Source: Bacteroides sedimenti (GTDB lineage: Bacteria > Bacteroidota > Bacteroidia > Bacteroidales > Bacteroidaceae). Taken from it: a stretch of 64,000 nucleotides of DNA. The translations under genes were made by a program, and so were the position numbers. Shown one piece after another: positions 25,722-34,901 of this stretch. Under the pieces are notes generated by a model. That model did not search any database. It saw only the letters and a program-made list of their open reading frames with translations, and had not been told where the DNA came from. Location of the stretch: positions 1,550,001 to 1,614,000 of the forward strand of contig NZ_AP028055.1 of NCBI RefSeq assembly GCF_040365225.1, read 5' to 3'. The first letter of the stretch is position 1; each line of letters opens with the position of its first letter.

Positions 25722-26026
25722 TTATTTCTTATTTTTTGAGTTGTCAAAGATAGTGATTATTGGGTAAATTATCCAAGGAAAATAGATTAAAATATATTTC
25801 TTCGTTCGAACAGGTAATCCCCTGAAACAATAAGGCTCTGGATAAAATAAAAAGAAAATGCAACCTACACATTACAAAAGACAATTTGAATTGCCCCATT
25901 AATTCCTTATTTACAAAAAAGTGATTATTTATACTTTGCGAAAATGAATAAAAGAACTAACTTTGCGTTCGATTTGAAAAAATCGAGGTTACGAGTTTTT
26001 TATTTAATACGTAAAAAAGAGCTAAT
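25722..26026. other. Divergent intergenic region with two promoters
   Basis: Between the minus-strand DMP19 gene and the plus-strand NifU-like gene. It contains the DMP19 -7 box (25745-25752) and the strong promoter at 25935-25965. Nothing else was recognised. Confidence 0.6.
25935..25965 (+). promoter_or_regulatory. Strong promoter of the NifU-like/GGGtGRT pair
   Basis: TTTG at 25935-25938, 19 bp, TAACTTTG at 25958-25965: both boxes fit the Bacteroides consensus exactly. The leader of about 55 nt contains a small inverted repeat CGATTT/AAATCG around 25971-25986. Confidence 0.8.
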
Positions 26027-26728
26027 ATGACTTATTCACACGAAGTAGAACACATGTGTGTTGTACAAAAAGGTCCAAATCACGGACCAGCCCCCATACC
26101 AGAAGAAGGCAAATGGGTAAAATCAAAAGAAATTGTAGATATCTCAGGTTTAACACATGGTGTTGGTTGGTGTGCTCCTCAACAAGGTGCTTGTAAATTA
26201 ACTCTGAATGTTAAACAAGGTATTATTCAGGAAGCATTGGTTGAGACTATTGGTTGTTCAGGTATGACTCACTCTGCAGCTATGGCAGCAGAAATTCTTC
26301 CAGGAAAAACAATCCTCGAAGCATTGAATACTGACCTAGTTTGCGATGCTATCAACACAGCAATGCGTGAACTTTTCCTTCAGATCGTTTACGGACGTAC
26401 ACAATCTGCTTTCTCTGAAGGTGGTTTGATTATCGGAGCTGGTCTGGAAGACTTAGGTAAAGGTCTGCGCAGCCAGGTAGGTACGCTTTATGGAACTTTA
26501 GCTAAAGGTCCTCGTTACCTTGAAATGGCAGAAGGTTACATCAAGACAATCGCTCTTGACAAGAATGATGAGATTTGCGGGTACGAATTCGTTCACATGG
26601 GTAAGTTCATGGACGAAATCAAGAAAGGTACTGATGCTAACGAAGCATTGAAGAAAGTAACCGGTACTTACGGACGCTTCACTGCTGAACAGGGAGCTGT
26701 TAAACACATTGATCCACGTCACGAATAA
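26027..26728 (+). CDS. NifU-like iron-sulfur scaffold protein paired with GGGtGRT
   Basis: A 233-residue cytoplasmic protein resembling the NifU/IscU scaffold: THGVGWCAPQQGACKLTLNV and VETIGCSGMTHSAAMAAEIL supply cysteines, and ALNTDLVCDAINTAMRELFL a third, in the positions expected for cluster binding. Known members are annotated as Fe-S assembly scaffolds, but the fixed partner is the GGGtGRT protein 20 nt downstream rather than a cysteine desulfurase, so the real job is open. A GGAGG-like AAGGAGG lies between the two genes (26732-26738), a stronger ribosome site than usual here. Codon use looks biased as in highly expressed genes. Confidence 0.82.
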   Translation: MTYSHEVEHMCVVQKGPNHGPAPIPEEGKWVKSKEIVDISGLTHGVGWCAPQQGACKLTLNVKQGIIQEALVETIGCSGMTHSAAMAAEILPGKTILEALNTDLVCDAINTAMRELFLQIVYGRTQSAFSEGGLIIGAGLEDLGKGLRSQVGTLYGTLAKGPRYLEMAEGYIKTIALDKNDEICGYEFVHMGKFMDEIKKGTDANEALKKVTGTYGRFTAEQGAVKHIDPRHE

Positions 26729-26748
26729 TATAAGGAGGAAAAGAAACT

Positions 26749-27759
26749 ATGATTAGAGAAGTAAAATTTGAAAGTCAAGACCGTCGTATCAAAGGTATCA
26801 TCGAAACTTTGAACGCTAACGGCATCAAAGACATTGAAGAAGCAAACGCTATCTGCGAAGCTGCCGGAATTGATCCTTATATGACTTGTGAAGAGACTCA
26901 GCCTATCTGTTTTGAAAATGCAAAATGGGCTTACGTAGTAGGTGCTGCCATTGCTATCAAAAAAGGTTGCAAAAATGCTGCTGAAGCTGCTGAAGCAATC
27001 GGTCTTGGTTTGCAGGCATTCTGTATCCCGGGTTCTGTAGCCGCGGATCGCAAAGTAGGTATCGGTCACGGTAACCTTGCTGCGATGTTGCTTCGTGAAG
27101 AAACTAAATGTTTCGCTTTCCTTGCTGGTCACGAATCATTCGCTGCTGCTGAAGGAGCAATCAAAATCGCTGCTAAAGCTGACAAAGTACGTAAAGAGCC
27201 GTTGCGCTGTATCCTGAACGGTCTTGGAAAAGACGCAGCTCAGATCATCTCTCGCATCAACGGGTTTACATATGTTCAAACACAATTCGATTATTATACT
27301 GGCGAACTGAACGTAGTTCGTGAAATCGCTTACTCTGACGGTCCTCGTGCAAAAGTTAAATGCTACGGTGCTGACGACGTTCGCGAAGGTGTAGCAATCA
27401 TGTGGAAAGAAGGCGTAGACGTATCAATCACTGGTAATTCTACTAACCCAACCCGTTTCCAACACCCAGTTGCAGGTACATACAAGAAAGAACGTACATT
27501 AGCTGGTAAACCATATTTCTCTGTAGCATCTGGTGGTGGTACAGGTCGTACACTTCACCCAGACAACATGGCTGCTGGTCCTGCTTCTTATGGTATGACA
27601 GATACTATGGGTCGTATGCACTCTGACGCTCAGTTTGCTGGTTCTTCATCTGTTCCTGCTCACGTAGAAATGATGGGATTCTTAGGAATTGGTAACAACC
27701 CAATGGTAGGTTGTACAGTTGCTGTAGCTGTTGATATCGCTACTGCTTTGGCTAAGTAA
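26749..27759 (+). CDS. GGGtGRT protein
   Basis: A 336-residue protein carrying the name-giving motif in SVASGGGTGRTLHPDNMAA near the C-terminus. It is conserved in Bacteroides and some Firmicutes and has no established biochemical function. Several cysteines occur (ICEAAGIDPYMTCEETQPIC), which would suit Fe-S handover from the NifU-like neighbour; this is inference. Codons are strongly biased (frequent GGT, GCT, CGT), as in abundant proteins. An intrinsic terminator follows at 27781-27814, closing a two-gene operon. Confidence 0.88.
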   Translation: MIREVKFESQDRRIKGIIETLNANGIKDIEEANAICEAAGIDPYMTCEETQPICFENAKWAYVVGAAIAIKKGCKNAAEAAEAIGLGLQAFCIPGSVAADRKVGIGHGNLAAMLLREETKCFAFLAGHESFAAAEGAIKIAAKADKVRKEPLRCILNGLGKDAAQIISRINGFTYVQTQFDYYTGELNVVREIAYSDGPRAKVKCYGADDVREGVAIMWKEGVDVSITGNSTNPTRFQHPVAGTYKKERTLAGKPYFSVASGGGTGRTLHPDNMAAGPASYGMTDTMGRMHSDAQFAGSSSVPAHVEMMGFLGIGNNPMVGCTVAVAVDIATALAK

Positions 27760-27780
27760 TTTAAGCTAATCAACTATATT

Positions 27781-27814
27781 AAAATCCCTGTAGTCTGATG
27801 GCTACGGGGATTTT
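27781..27814 (+). terminator. Intrinsic terminator of the GGGtGRT operon
   Basis: AAAATCCCTGTAG, a 7-8 nt loop and CTACGGGGATTTTT form a 13-bp stem with one wobble pair and a T-run. Confidence 0.9.
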
Positions 27815-27855
27815 TGCTTTTATACAAACACACTAACATAATTAATATATCAATA

Positions 27856-28389
27856 ATGAGAAAAATAATTTTATTTATTGCTCTGACAGTAACAAGTCTC
27901 ACTTCTTACGCTCAGAAATTTGAAATAGGCGGAACAGCAAACTTTTGGCGCAATACAGACAGAAACACCACATTTTTTGAAGTCGCTCCAGAGCTCACCT
28001 ACGAACTTACTGAAAAATGGGGAATAGGAGCATCGGTAGGCTATAGTCAGAACAGACAAAACAATGGTGATGTTCAACTGGAAAAAGAATATAAAATAGC
28101 TCCATATGCACGCTATACCTATTTTGACAAGGAAATTATCAGTTTGTTTATTGATGGTGGAATCGGCTTATCCAAAGTAAAATCTGAATATAAGGATGAA
28201 TTTGAGACCAAAACAGGATTTGAGGCTGGATTTAGACCAGGCGTTGCTATTAAAGTGGCCGGAAGATTTAAGTTCATATCTAAAATCGGTTTTCTGGGCT
28301 ATCAGAAAAACTATCCTTATCCAGGCAAGTCTTTTGGCTTAAGCTTAAGTGGCGAGAATATTGCTGTAGGTTTTGCATATATGTTTTAA
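27856..28389 (+). CDS. Outer membrane beta-barrel protein (small, OmpX/OmpW-like size)
   Basis: A 177-residue protein from ATG 27856 (MRKIILFIALTVTSLTSYAQ), a clean signal peptide; the frame is open to 27814 but that lies in the preceding terminator. The mature part is a run of amphipathic strands (FFEVAPELTYELTEKWGIGA, YKIAPYARYTYFDKEIISLF, FRPGVAIKVAGRFKFISKIG) ending in aromatic VGFAYMF, as in outer membrane barrels of about eight strands. Function unknown. It lies alone between two terminators. Confidence 0.82.
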   Translation: MRKIILFIALTVTSLTSYAQKFEIGGTANFWRNTDRNTTFFEVAPELTYELTEKWGIGASVGYSQNRQNNGDVQLEKEYKIAPYARYTYFDKEIISLFIDGGIGLSKVKSEYKDEFETKTGFEAGFRPGVAIKVAGRFKFISKIGFLGYQKNYPYPGKSFGLSLSGENIAVGFAYMF

Positions 28390-28902
28390 ACCGTTATAAT
28401 TGTAGTACAAGACGCTATATCAAACTCCTGTAACCGAATAGAGTTGCAGGAGTTTTTTATTTATTCTCACTCATTTATCCCGAACTTTTAAGCGCCTCTC
28501 CTATTTACATCCTACAACTAGAAGAAAGTTATCATCCAAACCCATTTAAGGTCAAAAAGAAATAAAAAAGTATTATTTACATATGCAAGTAATGTAATTT
28601 TTTACATCAAAAAAGATTCAACAGTGGTAAAAGAAGCTGATTTGAAAAGTGATATCAACATTTATACTGAATCAGAATATTTATTGCAGAACATCAAAGC
28701 AACAATGATTGCTCTGCTTTACAATAAACCTTTTCTGCATGGATATATAAATTATATACCCCGTAATTTATTTTACTATAAAAAAATATTCATAAAACAA
28801 TTCAGTGCAGTATATTGTTTCCTTTAAAAATTTGAAGAAGGGAGAATGTATGATATCAATACAAGAATAAGGATTTTCAGAAAAAGATAATATAAATCGG
28901 AT
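28390..28902. other. Intergenic region with terminator
   Basis: Apart from the terminator at 28422-28458 the stretch is AT-rich. A 67-codon GTG-started frame at 28624-28827 has no family resemblance and is not called. Confidence 0.55.
28422..28458 (+). terminator. Intrinsic terminator of the beta-barrel gene
   Basis: AAACTCCTGTAAC and GTTGCAGGAGTTT pair over 13 bp with one wobble, followed by TTTATTTATT. Confidence 0.9.
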
Positions 28903-29601
28903 ATGGAAACATTTTACAGCGACTTATCAGGAAACGAATTTCCCGTTTCTGAAAAAATTTCAGGCAAATTTGTGAGAAATTCTATTATGAATCTTATCCA
29001 AAAGGAGTACCCGCAATTTACAGAAAATAAATGTTTATCACTTAGTGAACTTAATGTTTATAGAGGGAAGTATATTGAAGCCACTCTTGTTAAACAGGTG
29101 GGAGAATTGACAGAGCTAGAAAATAAAGTCTTGAATTCTTTGAAAGACAAAACTACTCTGAGCGATAAATTAGATGATGACGAAAAACAGCCCATTACTT
29201 TTGGACAAAGAGTAGCTGACTTAGTAGCCTCTTTCGGAGGTAGCTGGACTTTTATTATTTCCTTCTGTATTTTCCTGGCTGTTTGGATTTGCATAAATTT
29301 ATATTGGTTTGCAAATAAAGGATTCGATCCATATCCTTTTATTTTGTTGAATCTGATATTGTCAGCCTTGGCGGCTATCCAGGCACCTGTTATTATGATG
29401 AGCCAGAACAGACAGGAAGAGAAAGACCGGAAAAGAGCTAAAAAAGATTACATGGTGAATTTAAAATCAGAAATGGAAATCAGGATGTTACAAGAAAAAA
29501 TCGATCATCTGATAATTAACGAACAGCAGGATGTCTTACAAATTCATAAAATGCAGTTTGAAATGCTGGATGAAATACTTAATCGAATAGGAAAATCATA
29601 A
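28903..29601 (+). CDS. DUF1003 membrane protein
   Basis: A 232-residue protein with two membrane segments (about 126-147, SWTFIISFCIFLAVWICINL, and about 155-178, ILLNLILSALAAIQAPVIMM) followed by MSQNRQEEKDRKRAKKDY, the diagnostic stretch of DUF1003, and a helical, probably coiled-coil tail (LQEKIDHLIINEQQDVLQIH). The N-terminal 100 residues are soluble. Function is unknown; some relatives are described near metal or stress genes. It is a monocistronic unit. Confidence 0.85.
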   Translation: METFYSDLSGNEFPVSEKISGKFVRNSIMNLIQKEYPQFTENKCLSLSELNVYRGKYIEATLVKQVGELTELENKVLNSLKDKTTLSDKLDDDEKQPITFGQRVADLVASFGGSWTFIISFCIFLAVWICINLYWFANKGFDPYPFILLNLILSALAAIQAPVIMMSQNRQEEKDRKRAKKDYMVNLKSEMEIRMLQEKIDHLIINEQQDVLQIHKMQFEMLDEILNRIGKS

Positions 29602-30316
29602 TTTTCAGTACTAAACAATATTTTCACGGCGCACATTATCATTCTATCATTACGCACAACAGCACATTAATATACAAATAAACAGGTTGATATGTGATAG
29701 TAGATTGATTAATCTGTATTAATCCTTTAGAATAAAGCAATGTGCTTAAAAAAATGAAAGTATGTTATCCACTTAACAAAAAGAATCAATAGCATATTGA
29801 TTGAAAAGAGCTGACCTATTTTGAATCATTCACTTTTAAATAATAACTCCCGCCAGCTTCTAAAAGAAGGTGGCAGGAGTCGACAGGAAAAGTTGTAAAG
29901 TTGACCTTTACGGAAGGATATTCTTACTTTTCCCAGAATGTTGTTACAACTAACAACTTTTCAAAAACTTAACTTCATTGTTATCCTAACAACATATCTC
30001 AATTACATAATTTCCTTAAACCAGTGAAGAAGCATCTAGCTCGCCTCAATCTTAAAATTTTCTCTCCACTTAGTAAATATATTGATTACTGCATAAAGCT
30101 TATATTTATTAAGATATCCACTTCATCTTTATAAAAACAAATAAGATAAGATGAATGTTTCAAATTGTTCTAGTTTAACAGCAAATATCAGAAGAAAACT
30201 CTTCTAAATGAACATCTACAATCTTACTCATACTGAAAATCAATACTTTTTTATTATAAGAAAAGAAAAAATATTCGATTTATTTTGGTTATATCAAAAA
30301 TAGCATATAGTTTTGC
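29602..30316. other. 715-bp intergenic region with two inverted repeats and a promoter
   Basis: ACTCCCGCCAGCTTCT and AGAAGGTGGCAGGAGT at 29846-29880 form a long imperfect hairpin (two mismatches, 3-nt loop). GAAAAGTTGT near 29887 and ACAACTTTTC near 29955 form a second inverted repeat. The TetR-gene promoter lies at 30284-30315. No coding frame is convincing. Confidence 0.55.
30284..30315 (+). promoter_or_regulatory. Promoter of the TetR-headed efflux operon
   Basis: TTTG at 30284-30287, 20 bp, TAGTTTTG at 30308-30315. GCATGC overlaps the likely start of transcription and could be part of an operator. Starts before about 30322 are excluded by this promoter. Confidence 0.7.
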
Positions 30317-30352
30317 ATGCAATTAACAATGATGTTAAACACTAATGTTATT

Positions 30353-30973
30353 ATGAAAGAGAAAGAAGAGATTAATACGGAACAGGCAATTCTGGAAGCT
30401 GCTGAAAAAGAGTTTCTGGATAAAGGGTATGCCCTGACCAAGACTACCGAAATTGCCAAAATAGCCGGAGTAAACCATGCGATGCTCCATTACTATTTTC
30501 GCACGAAAGAGAACTTGTTCAATCAGGTGTTTCAGAAAAAAATGAGTATCCTAATTGCTTCATTTGCAACAAAGGTGGATGAGGAACTTCCCTTTACAGA
30601 GAAGATCCGTTTCATCGTTGAAGAGCACTTTAACTTCCTGGCAGAGAACCCCAAGCTACCTTTTTTTATCTTAAGCGAGTTTATTACGAACAAAGAAAGA
30701 CTTGATAAGCTTTGTGATATGGCAACTCCCGAAATCTCCGGATTCGTGGACAAAATAAAAACGGAAGTTAACGATGAGATTGCAAAAGGAAACATCGCTC
30801 CCATCGATCCGTTCAATTTAATTCTGGATATTGTTTCACTAAACGTATTTGCTTTTCTGGCACACCCGCTTGTAGAAAAAGTAACCGAATCAATTGGAAA
30901 AGATTATCAGGCTTTTATTGAACAAAGAAGGGATGAAAATGTGTTAGTAATATTAAGAAGGTTGCAAACTTAA
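30353..30973 (+). CDS. TetR-family regulator of the adjacent efflux operon
   Basis: A 206-residue regulator starting at ATG 30353 (MKEKEEINTEQAILEAAEKE). In-frame ATGs at 30317, 30329 and 30332 lie at or just after the transcription start. The N-terminal helix-turn-helix is TKTTEIAKIAGVNHAMLHYY followed by FRTKENLF, the TetR signature; the rest is a helical ligand-binding and dimer domain. TetR proteins usually repress the operon they head until a small toxic compound binds. It lies 66 nt before the TolC-like gene in the same direction. Confidence 0.9.
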   Translation: MKEKEEINTEQAILEAAEKEFLDKGYALTKTTEIAKIAGVNHAMLHYYFRTKENLFNQVFQKKMSILIASFATKVDEELPFTEKIRFIVEEHFNFLAENPKLPFFILSEFITNKERLDKLCDMATPEISGFVDKIKTEVNDEIAKGNIAPIDPFNLILDIVSLNVFAFLAHPLVEKVTESIGKDYQAFIEQRRDENVLVILRRLQT

Positions 30974-31039
30974 TTTTTTTACCCTTCCATTAACACCGCT
31001 GTTAAATAATTAAGTTGAATATAAATAAAAAATTAATTT

Positions 31040-32305
31040 ATGAAGAAAATGGCATTTCTCCTGGCTGTTCTTGTAAACGGAATCGTTTCGCCATCTTATG
31101 GACAACTTTCCATAGATGATTGTTACAAGAAAGCACAGGCAAACTACCCACTGGTAAAGCAGTATGGTTTGATAGAACAAGCTAAAGAATATAATCTATC
31201 GAACGCAAACAAAGGGTACCTTCCTCAGTTTGCTTTATCTGCAAAAGCCAGTTACCAATCAGACGTAACTAAAATCCCTATCTCCTTACCTAACATGCAG
31301 ATTAAGGGAATAAACAAGGATCAGTACCAGTCGGTTATTGAAGTAAATCAAACCATCTGGGACGGAGGAATTATCCGAAATCAAAAAAAGATAACCGAAG
31401 CCGGTTCTGTCCTGGAAAAGCAGAAACTCGACGTGGACATGTATACCATCAATGAACGGGTAAACCAGCTCTTCTTCGGAATCTTGCTGCTCGATGAGCA
31501 GATCAGACAGAATATATTGTTGCAGGATGAATTGAAACGAAATTATGCACAAGTCTCTTCGTATTTGGCCAATGGCATTGCCAATCAAGCAGATCTAGAT
31601 GCCATCAAGGTAAACCAGCTGAACACCACTCAACGGAAAGTGGAACTGGAAGCCACCCGCAAAGCATATCGGGAGATGCTGTCGGCTCTGATAGGCGAAT
31701 CCATCAAAGAGGGCGATTACCTGATAAAGCCGTCGACGATTGAAAGCGCTTCACTGTCGACAACAATCAACCGACCGGAACTGCAACTGTTCGATGCCCA
31801 GAAGCAGCAGTTAGAAACACAAAAGGAGATGATCAATGCACGAAACCTCCCCAAACTGGGATTATTTGTTCAGGGAGGATACAGCAATCCGGCACTGAAC
31901 ATGCTGAAAAGCGAATTCTCGACCTACTACATAGCCGGAGCCCGTTTAACATGGAACTTCGGAGGGCTCTATACCAAAAAGAATGATAAAAGGTTGCTTG
32001 AAAACAATCAGCAGAACGTAGCCATTCAAAAAGAGACATTCCTGTTCAACACCAACCTTAAAATGACCCAACAGAGCCACGAAATTGAGAAGATGAAGCA
32101 GCTGATGCAAGATGATGATGAAATTATTCGGTTGCGGACAAACATCAAGAATGCAGCGGAAGTGAAGGTTAAGAACGGTACATTGAGTGTCACCGAGCTA
32201 CTAAGGGAAATCAATTCGGAGGATCAGGCAAAGCAAAACAAGGCATTGCACGAAATCCAGCTAATTATGTCAATCTATAATTATAAAAACAGTACAAACA
32301 ACTAA
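31040..32305 (+). CDS. TolC-family outer membrane efflux protein
   Basis: A 421-residue exported protein: signal peptide (LAVLVNGIVSPSYGQ) and the two OEP halves with long heptad-like helices (LQDELKRNYAQVSSYLANGI; KVKNGTLSVTELLREINSED). LSIDDCYKKAQANYPLVKQY at the mature N-terminus is typical. It forms the outer membrane channel for the HlyD-ABC exporter encoded immediately downstream (12-nt gap). Confidence 0.9.
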   Translation: MKKMAFLLAVLVNGIVSPSYGQLSIDDCYKKAQANYPLVKQYGLIEQAKEYNLSNANKGYLPQFALSAKASYQSDVTKIPISLPNMQIKGINKDQYQSVIEVNQTIWDGGIIRNQKKITEAGSVLEKQKLDVDMYTINERVNQLFFGILLLDEQIRQNILLQDELKRNYAQVSSYLANGIANQADLDAIKVNQLNTTQRKVELEATRKAYREMLSALIGESIKEGDYLIKPSTIESASLSTTINRPELQLFDAQKQQLETQKEMINARNLPKLGLFVQGGYSNPALNMLKSEFSTYYIAGARLTWNFGGLYTKKNDKRLLENNQQNVAIQKETFLFNTNLKMTQQSHEIEKMKQLMQDDDEIIRLRTNIKNAAEVKVKNGTLSVTELLREINSEDQAKQNKALHEIQLIMSIYNYKNSTNN

Positions 32306-32317
32306 ATCAGATTTCAT

Positions 32318-33223
32318 ATGAAACTCATTAAATCCATATTATTCAGCGCAATTGCAACAACTCTATTTTCCGCCTGCGGAAACGGAAACGGAAAGTACGA
32401 TGCCACCGGAACCTTTGAAGCAACCGAAGTCATTGTTTCATCAGAAGCCACCGGCAAATTAATGGAGTTCAATGTTACCGAGGGAGATTTGTTAGAACAA
32501 GGTGCACAGGTAGGATATGTGGACACCGTACAACTTTACCTGAAAAGGCTCCAACTGCAGGCCAGCACCAGTGCGGTAAGAAGTCGGCGCCAGGATGTAA
32601 GCAAGCAGATTGCTGCCATCAAGCAACAGATAGCCACCCAGCAACGGGAAAAAGAGCGTTTTGAGAATCTGGTAAAGAACAATGCCGCCAACCAGAAGCA
32701 GGTTGATGACATCAATGCACAAATAGCATTTCTCCAGAAACAACTGGCAGCCCAGACCTCTACCCTCGAAAACAGCAATGCCTCTGTTTCCGGAGAAAGC
32801 TCAGCACTGGAGATACAGATTGCCCAACTTGAAGATCAGCTACAGAAATGCCACATCATCTCTCCCATCAAGGGAACTGTGTTAAGCAAGTATGCCGAGA
32901 AGGGCGAACTGGCCACACCGGGAAAAGCTCTATTTAAAGTGGCCGATATTGAAAATATGTTCTTGCGGGCATACGTTACCTCAGATCAGCTCTCAAAGAT
33001 GAAAATAGGTCAGAAAGTAAAAGTCTATGCCGACTTTGGCGGTGATAACGTAAAAGAGTTTCCAGGCACGGTAAGCTGGATATCCAACAAATCGGAATTC
33101 ACCCCCAAGGGCATCCTCACAAAAGACGAACGCGCCAACCTGGTGTATGCCGTTAAGATTGCCGTTAAGAACAACGGAGATATTAAGATAGGAATGTACG
33201 GAGAAGTTAGCTTTACAAAATAA
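32318..33223 (+). CDS. HlyD-family periplasmic adaptor (lipoprotein)
   Basis: A 301-residue membrane-fusion protein with lipobox LFSAC (Cys20), so anchored by lipid instead of a transmembrane helix. Order: beta-barrel/lipoyl half (FEATEVIVSSEATGKLMEFN), coiled-coil hairpin (about 75-165, rich in Gln and Lys), second lipoyl half (IISPIKGTVLSKYAEKGELA) and beta-barrel (LRAYVTSDQLSKMKIGQKVK). It is YbhG/EmrA-like in architecture. Its stop overlaps the start of the first ATPase (TAATG at 33221-33225), so translation is coupled. Confidence 0.92.
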   Translation: MKLIKSILFSAIATTLFSACGNGNGKYDATGTFEATEVIVSSEATGKLMEFNVTEGDLLEQGAQVGYVDTVQLYLKRLQLQASTSAVRSRRQDVSKQIAAIKQQIATQQREKERFENLVKNNAANQKQVDDINAQIAFLQKQLAAQTSTLENSNASVSGESSALEIQIAQLEDQLQKCHIISPIKGTVLSKYAEKGELATPGKALFKVADIENMFLRAYVTSDQLSKMKIGQKVKVYADFGGDNVKEFPGTVSWISNKSEFTPKGILTKDERANLVYAVKIAVKNNGDIKIGMYGEVSFTK

Positions 33224-34137
33224 TGGCAGCAATCGAAGTTAATAATATCTCAAAAAAATACGGTGAAGTAGAAGCATTAAGAGGCGTCTCATTTTCCGTA
33301 AACGAAGGAGAGATTTTCGGCCTCATCGGTCCCGACGGATCGGGAAAGACTACCCTCTTCCGTATTCTGACCACACTGATCAGAGCCAATAGTGGTACAG
33401 CCACGGTTGATGGTCTGGATGTGGTAAAGAATTACAAAGAAATTCGTAACCGAGTGGGATATATGCCTGGGCGCTTCTCTCTTTACCAGGACCTGAGCGT
33501 TGAGGAAAATCTGACTTTCTTTGCTACTGTGTTTAACACCACCATTAAAGAGAATTATCACCTGATAAAAGATATCTATCAGCAAATCGAGCCATTCAAG
33601 GACCGACGCGCCGGAAAGCTTTCAGGGGGCATGAAGCAGAAACTGGCTCTTAGCTGTGCCATGATACATAAGCCAACGGTTCTTTTCCTCGACGAACCTA
33701 CTACCGGAGTGGATCCAGTTTCCAGAAAGGAATTCTGGCAAATGCTACAAGCGTTGAAGGAGCAAGGAATCACTATTCTTGTTTCCACCCCATACATGAA
33801 CGAGGCCATGTTGTGCGATCGTATTGCCATGATTCAGGAAGGGATTTTCCTAGGGATAGAAACTCCACAGGAAATCATCGGCAACTTTAAAGAGACAATC
33901 TGGTCGGTAAAAAGCCATAAAATGTCGGGGTTGCTGAATGATTTAAGAACTTGCCATGGAGTCAAAAGCTGCTTCGCTTTCGGTGATGTACATCATGTCA
34001 CAGTGGATGAATCACTTCTTACACCTGCTGAATTGGAAAGACTTATGCAGGAAAAAGGGCATTTAAATATTGAAATCAGGGCCATTGAGGCGTCTATCGA
34101 GGACTGCTACATGCAACTGGCTTCTAAAAAGAGCTGA
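33223..34137 (+). CDS. ABC exporter ATPase 1
   Basis: A 304-residue ATP-binding subunit. Walker A GPDGSGKT at 36-43, Q-loop region VGYMPGRFSLYQDLSVEEN, signature LSGGMKQK, Walker B with catalytic Glu in VLFLDEPTTGVDP, and the H-loop position occupied by STPYMNEAM, where the usual His is replaced by Pro. The C-terminal 80 residues are the extra domain of drug-export ATPases. With the second ATPase it forms a heterodimer as in the YbhF family, where the two are fused. Loss of the switch His suggests one ATP site is weak. Confidence 0.92.
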   Translation: MAAIEVNNISKKYGEVEALRGVSFSVNEGEIFGLIGPDGSGKTTLFRILTTLIRANSGTATVDGLDVVKNYKEIRNRVGYMPGRFSLYQDLSVEENLTFFATVFNTTIKENYHLIKDIYQQIEPFKDRRAGKLSGGMKQKLALSCAMIHKPTVLFLDEPTTGVDPVSRKEFWQMLQALKEQGITILVSTPYMNEAMLCDRIAMIQEGIFLGIETPQEIIGNFKETIWSVKSHKMSGLLNDLRTCHGVKSCFAFGDVHHVTVDESLLTPAELERLMQEKGHLNIEIRAIEASIEDCYMQLASKKS

Positions 34138-34150
34138 AAAGAAAGTACGT

Positions 34151-34897
34151 ATGAATGAAAATAAAATAGTAATAGAAACCAATGAATTGACCAAACGTTT
34201 TGGCCATTTCACTGCCGTAGACCATATTACCTTCAATGTTCACGAAGGAGAGATATTCGGTTTCCTCGGTGCAAACGGAGCCGGAAAAACTACGGCAATG
34301 AGGATGCTCTGCGGTCTTAGCAAGCTCTCTTCCGGAACCGGGAAAGTTGCAGGTTTTGACATCAGCCGGCAATCGGAACAGGTAAAGCGCAACATTGGTT
34401 ACATGAGTCAGAAGTTTTCTCTTTACGAAGACCTTAAAGTATGGGAAAACATCCGTCTATTTGCCGGAATCTATGGAATGAAAGAGAAAGAGATTGCAGC
34501 GAAGAGTGATGAACTGCTTGCCAGTCTGGGATTTGAATCGGAACGAAACACATTAGTTGCCAGCCTGCCACTGGGATGGAAGCAGAAGCTCGCTTTCTCC
34601 GTAGCTATCTTTCATGAGCCGAAGATTGTTTTTCTGGACGAACCCACTGGAGGTGTTGACCCTGCTACCCGTCGTCAGTTCTGGGAACTGATTTATCAGG
34701 CTGCTGACAAAGGAATTACAGTTTTCGTAACCACTCATTATATGGATGAAGCCGAATATTGCAACCGGGTATCGATTATGGTAGATGGAGTAATTGAGGC
34801 TCTGGACAGTCCCTCCAATCTAAAAAAACAATACAACGTTCTCGACATGGAAGAGGTATTCTTTAAACTGGCACGTAAAGCAAAAAGAGGAGAATAA
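34151..34897 (+). CDS. ABC exporter ATPase 2
   Basis: A 248-residue ATP-binding subunit, started at ATG 34151 (MNENKIVIETNELTKRFGHF), 13 nt after ATPase 1; the frame is open upstream but overlaps the preceding gene. Walker A GANGAGKT at 40-47, GYMSQKFSLYEDLKVWENIR, signature in the form SLPLGWKQKL, Walker B VFLDEPTGGVDP and the switch His in FVTTHYMDEAE. LPLGWKQ in place of LSGGQ is common in the YbhF type. It complements ATPase 1, which has a canonical signature but no switch His. Confidence 0.93.
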   Translation: MNENKIVIETNELTKRFGHFTAVDHITFNVHEGEIFGFLGANGAGKTTAMRMLCGLSKLSSGTGKVAGFDISRQSEQVKRNIGYMSQKFSLYEDLKVWENIRLFAGIYGMKEKEIAAKSDELLASLGFESERNTLVASLPLGWKQKLAFSVAIFHEPKIVFLDEPTGGVDPATRRQFWELIYQAADKGITVFVTTHYMDEAEYCNRVSIMVDGVIEALDSPSNLKKQYNVLDMEEVFFKLARKAKRGE

Positions 34898-34901
34898 GGA
34901 C

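Noticed and set aside
28624..28827. 67-codon GTG-started frame
   Set aside because: AT-rich, no ribosome site or family match, no promoter box; probably chance.
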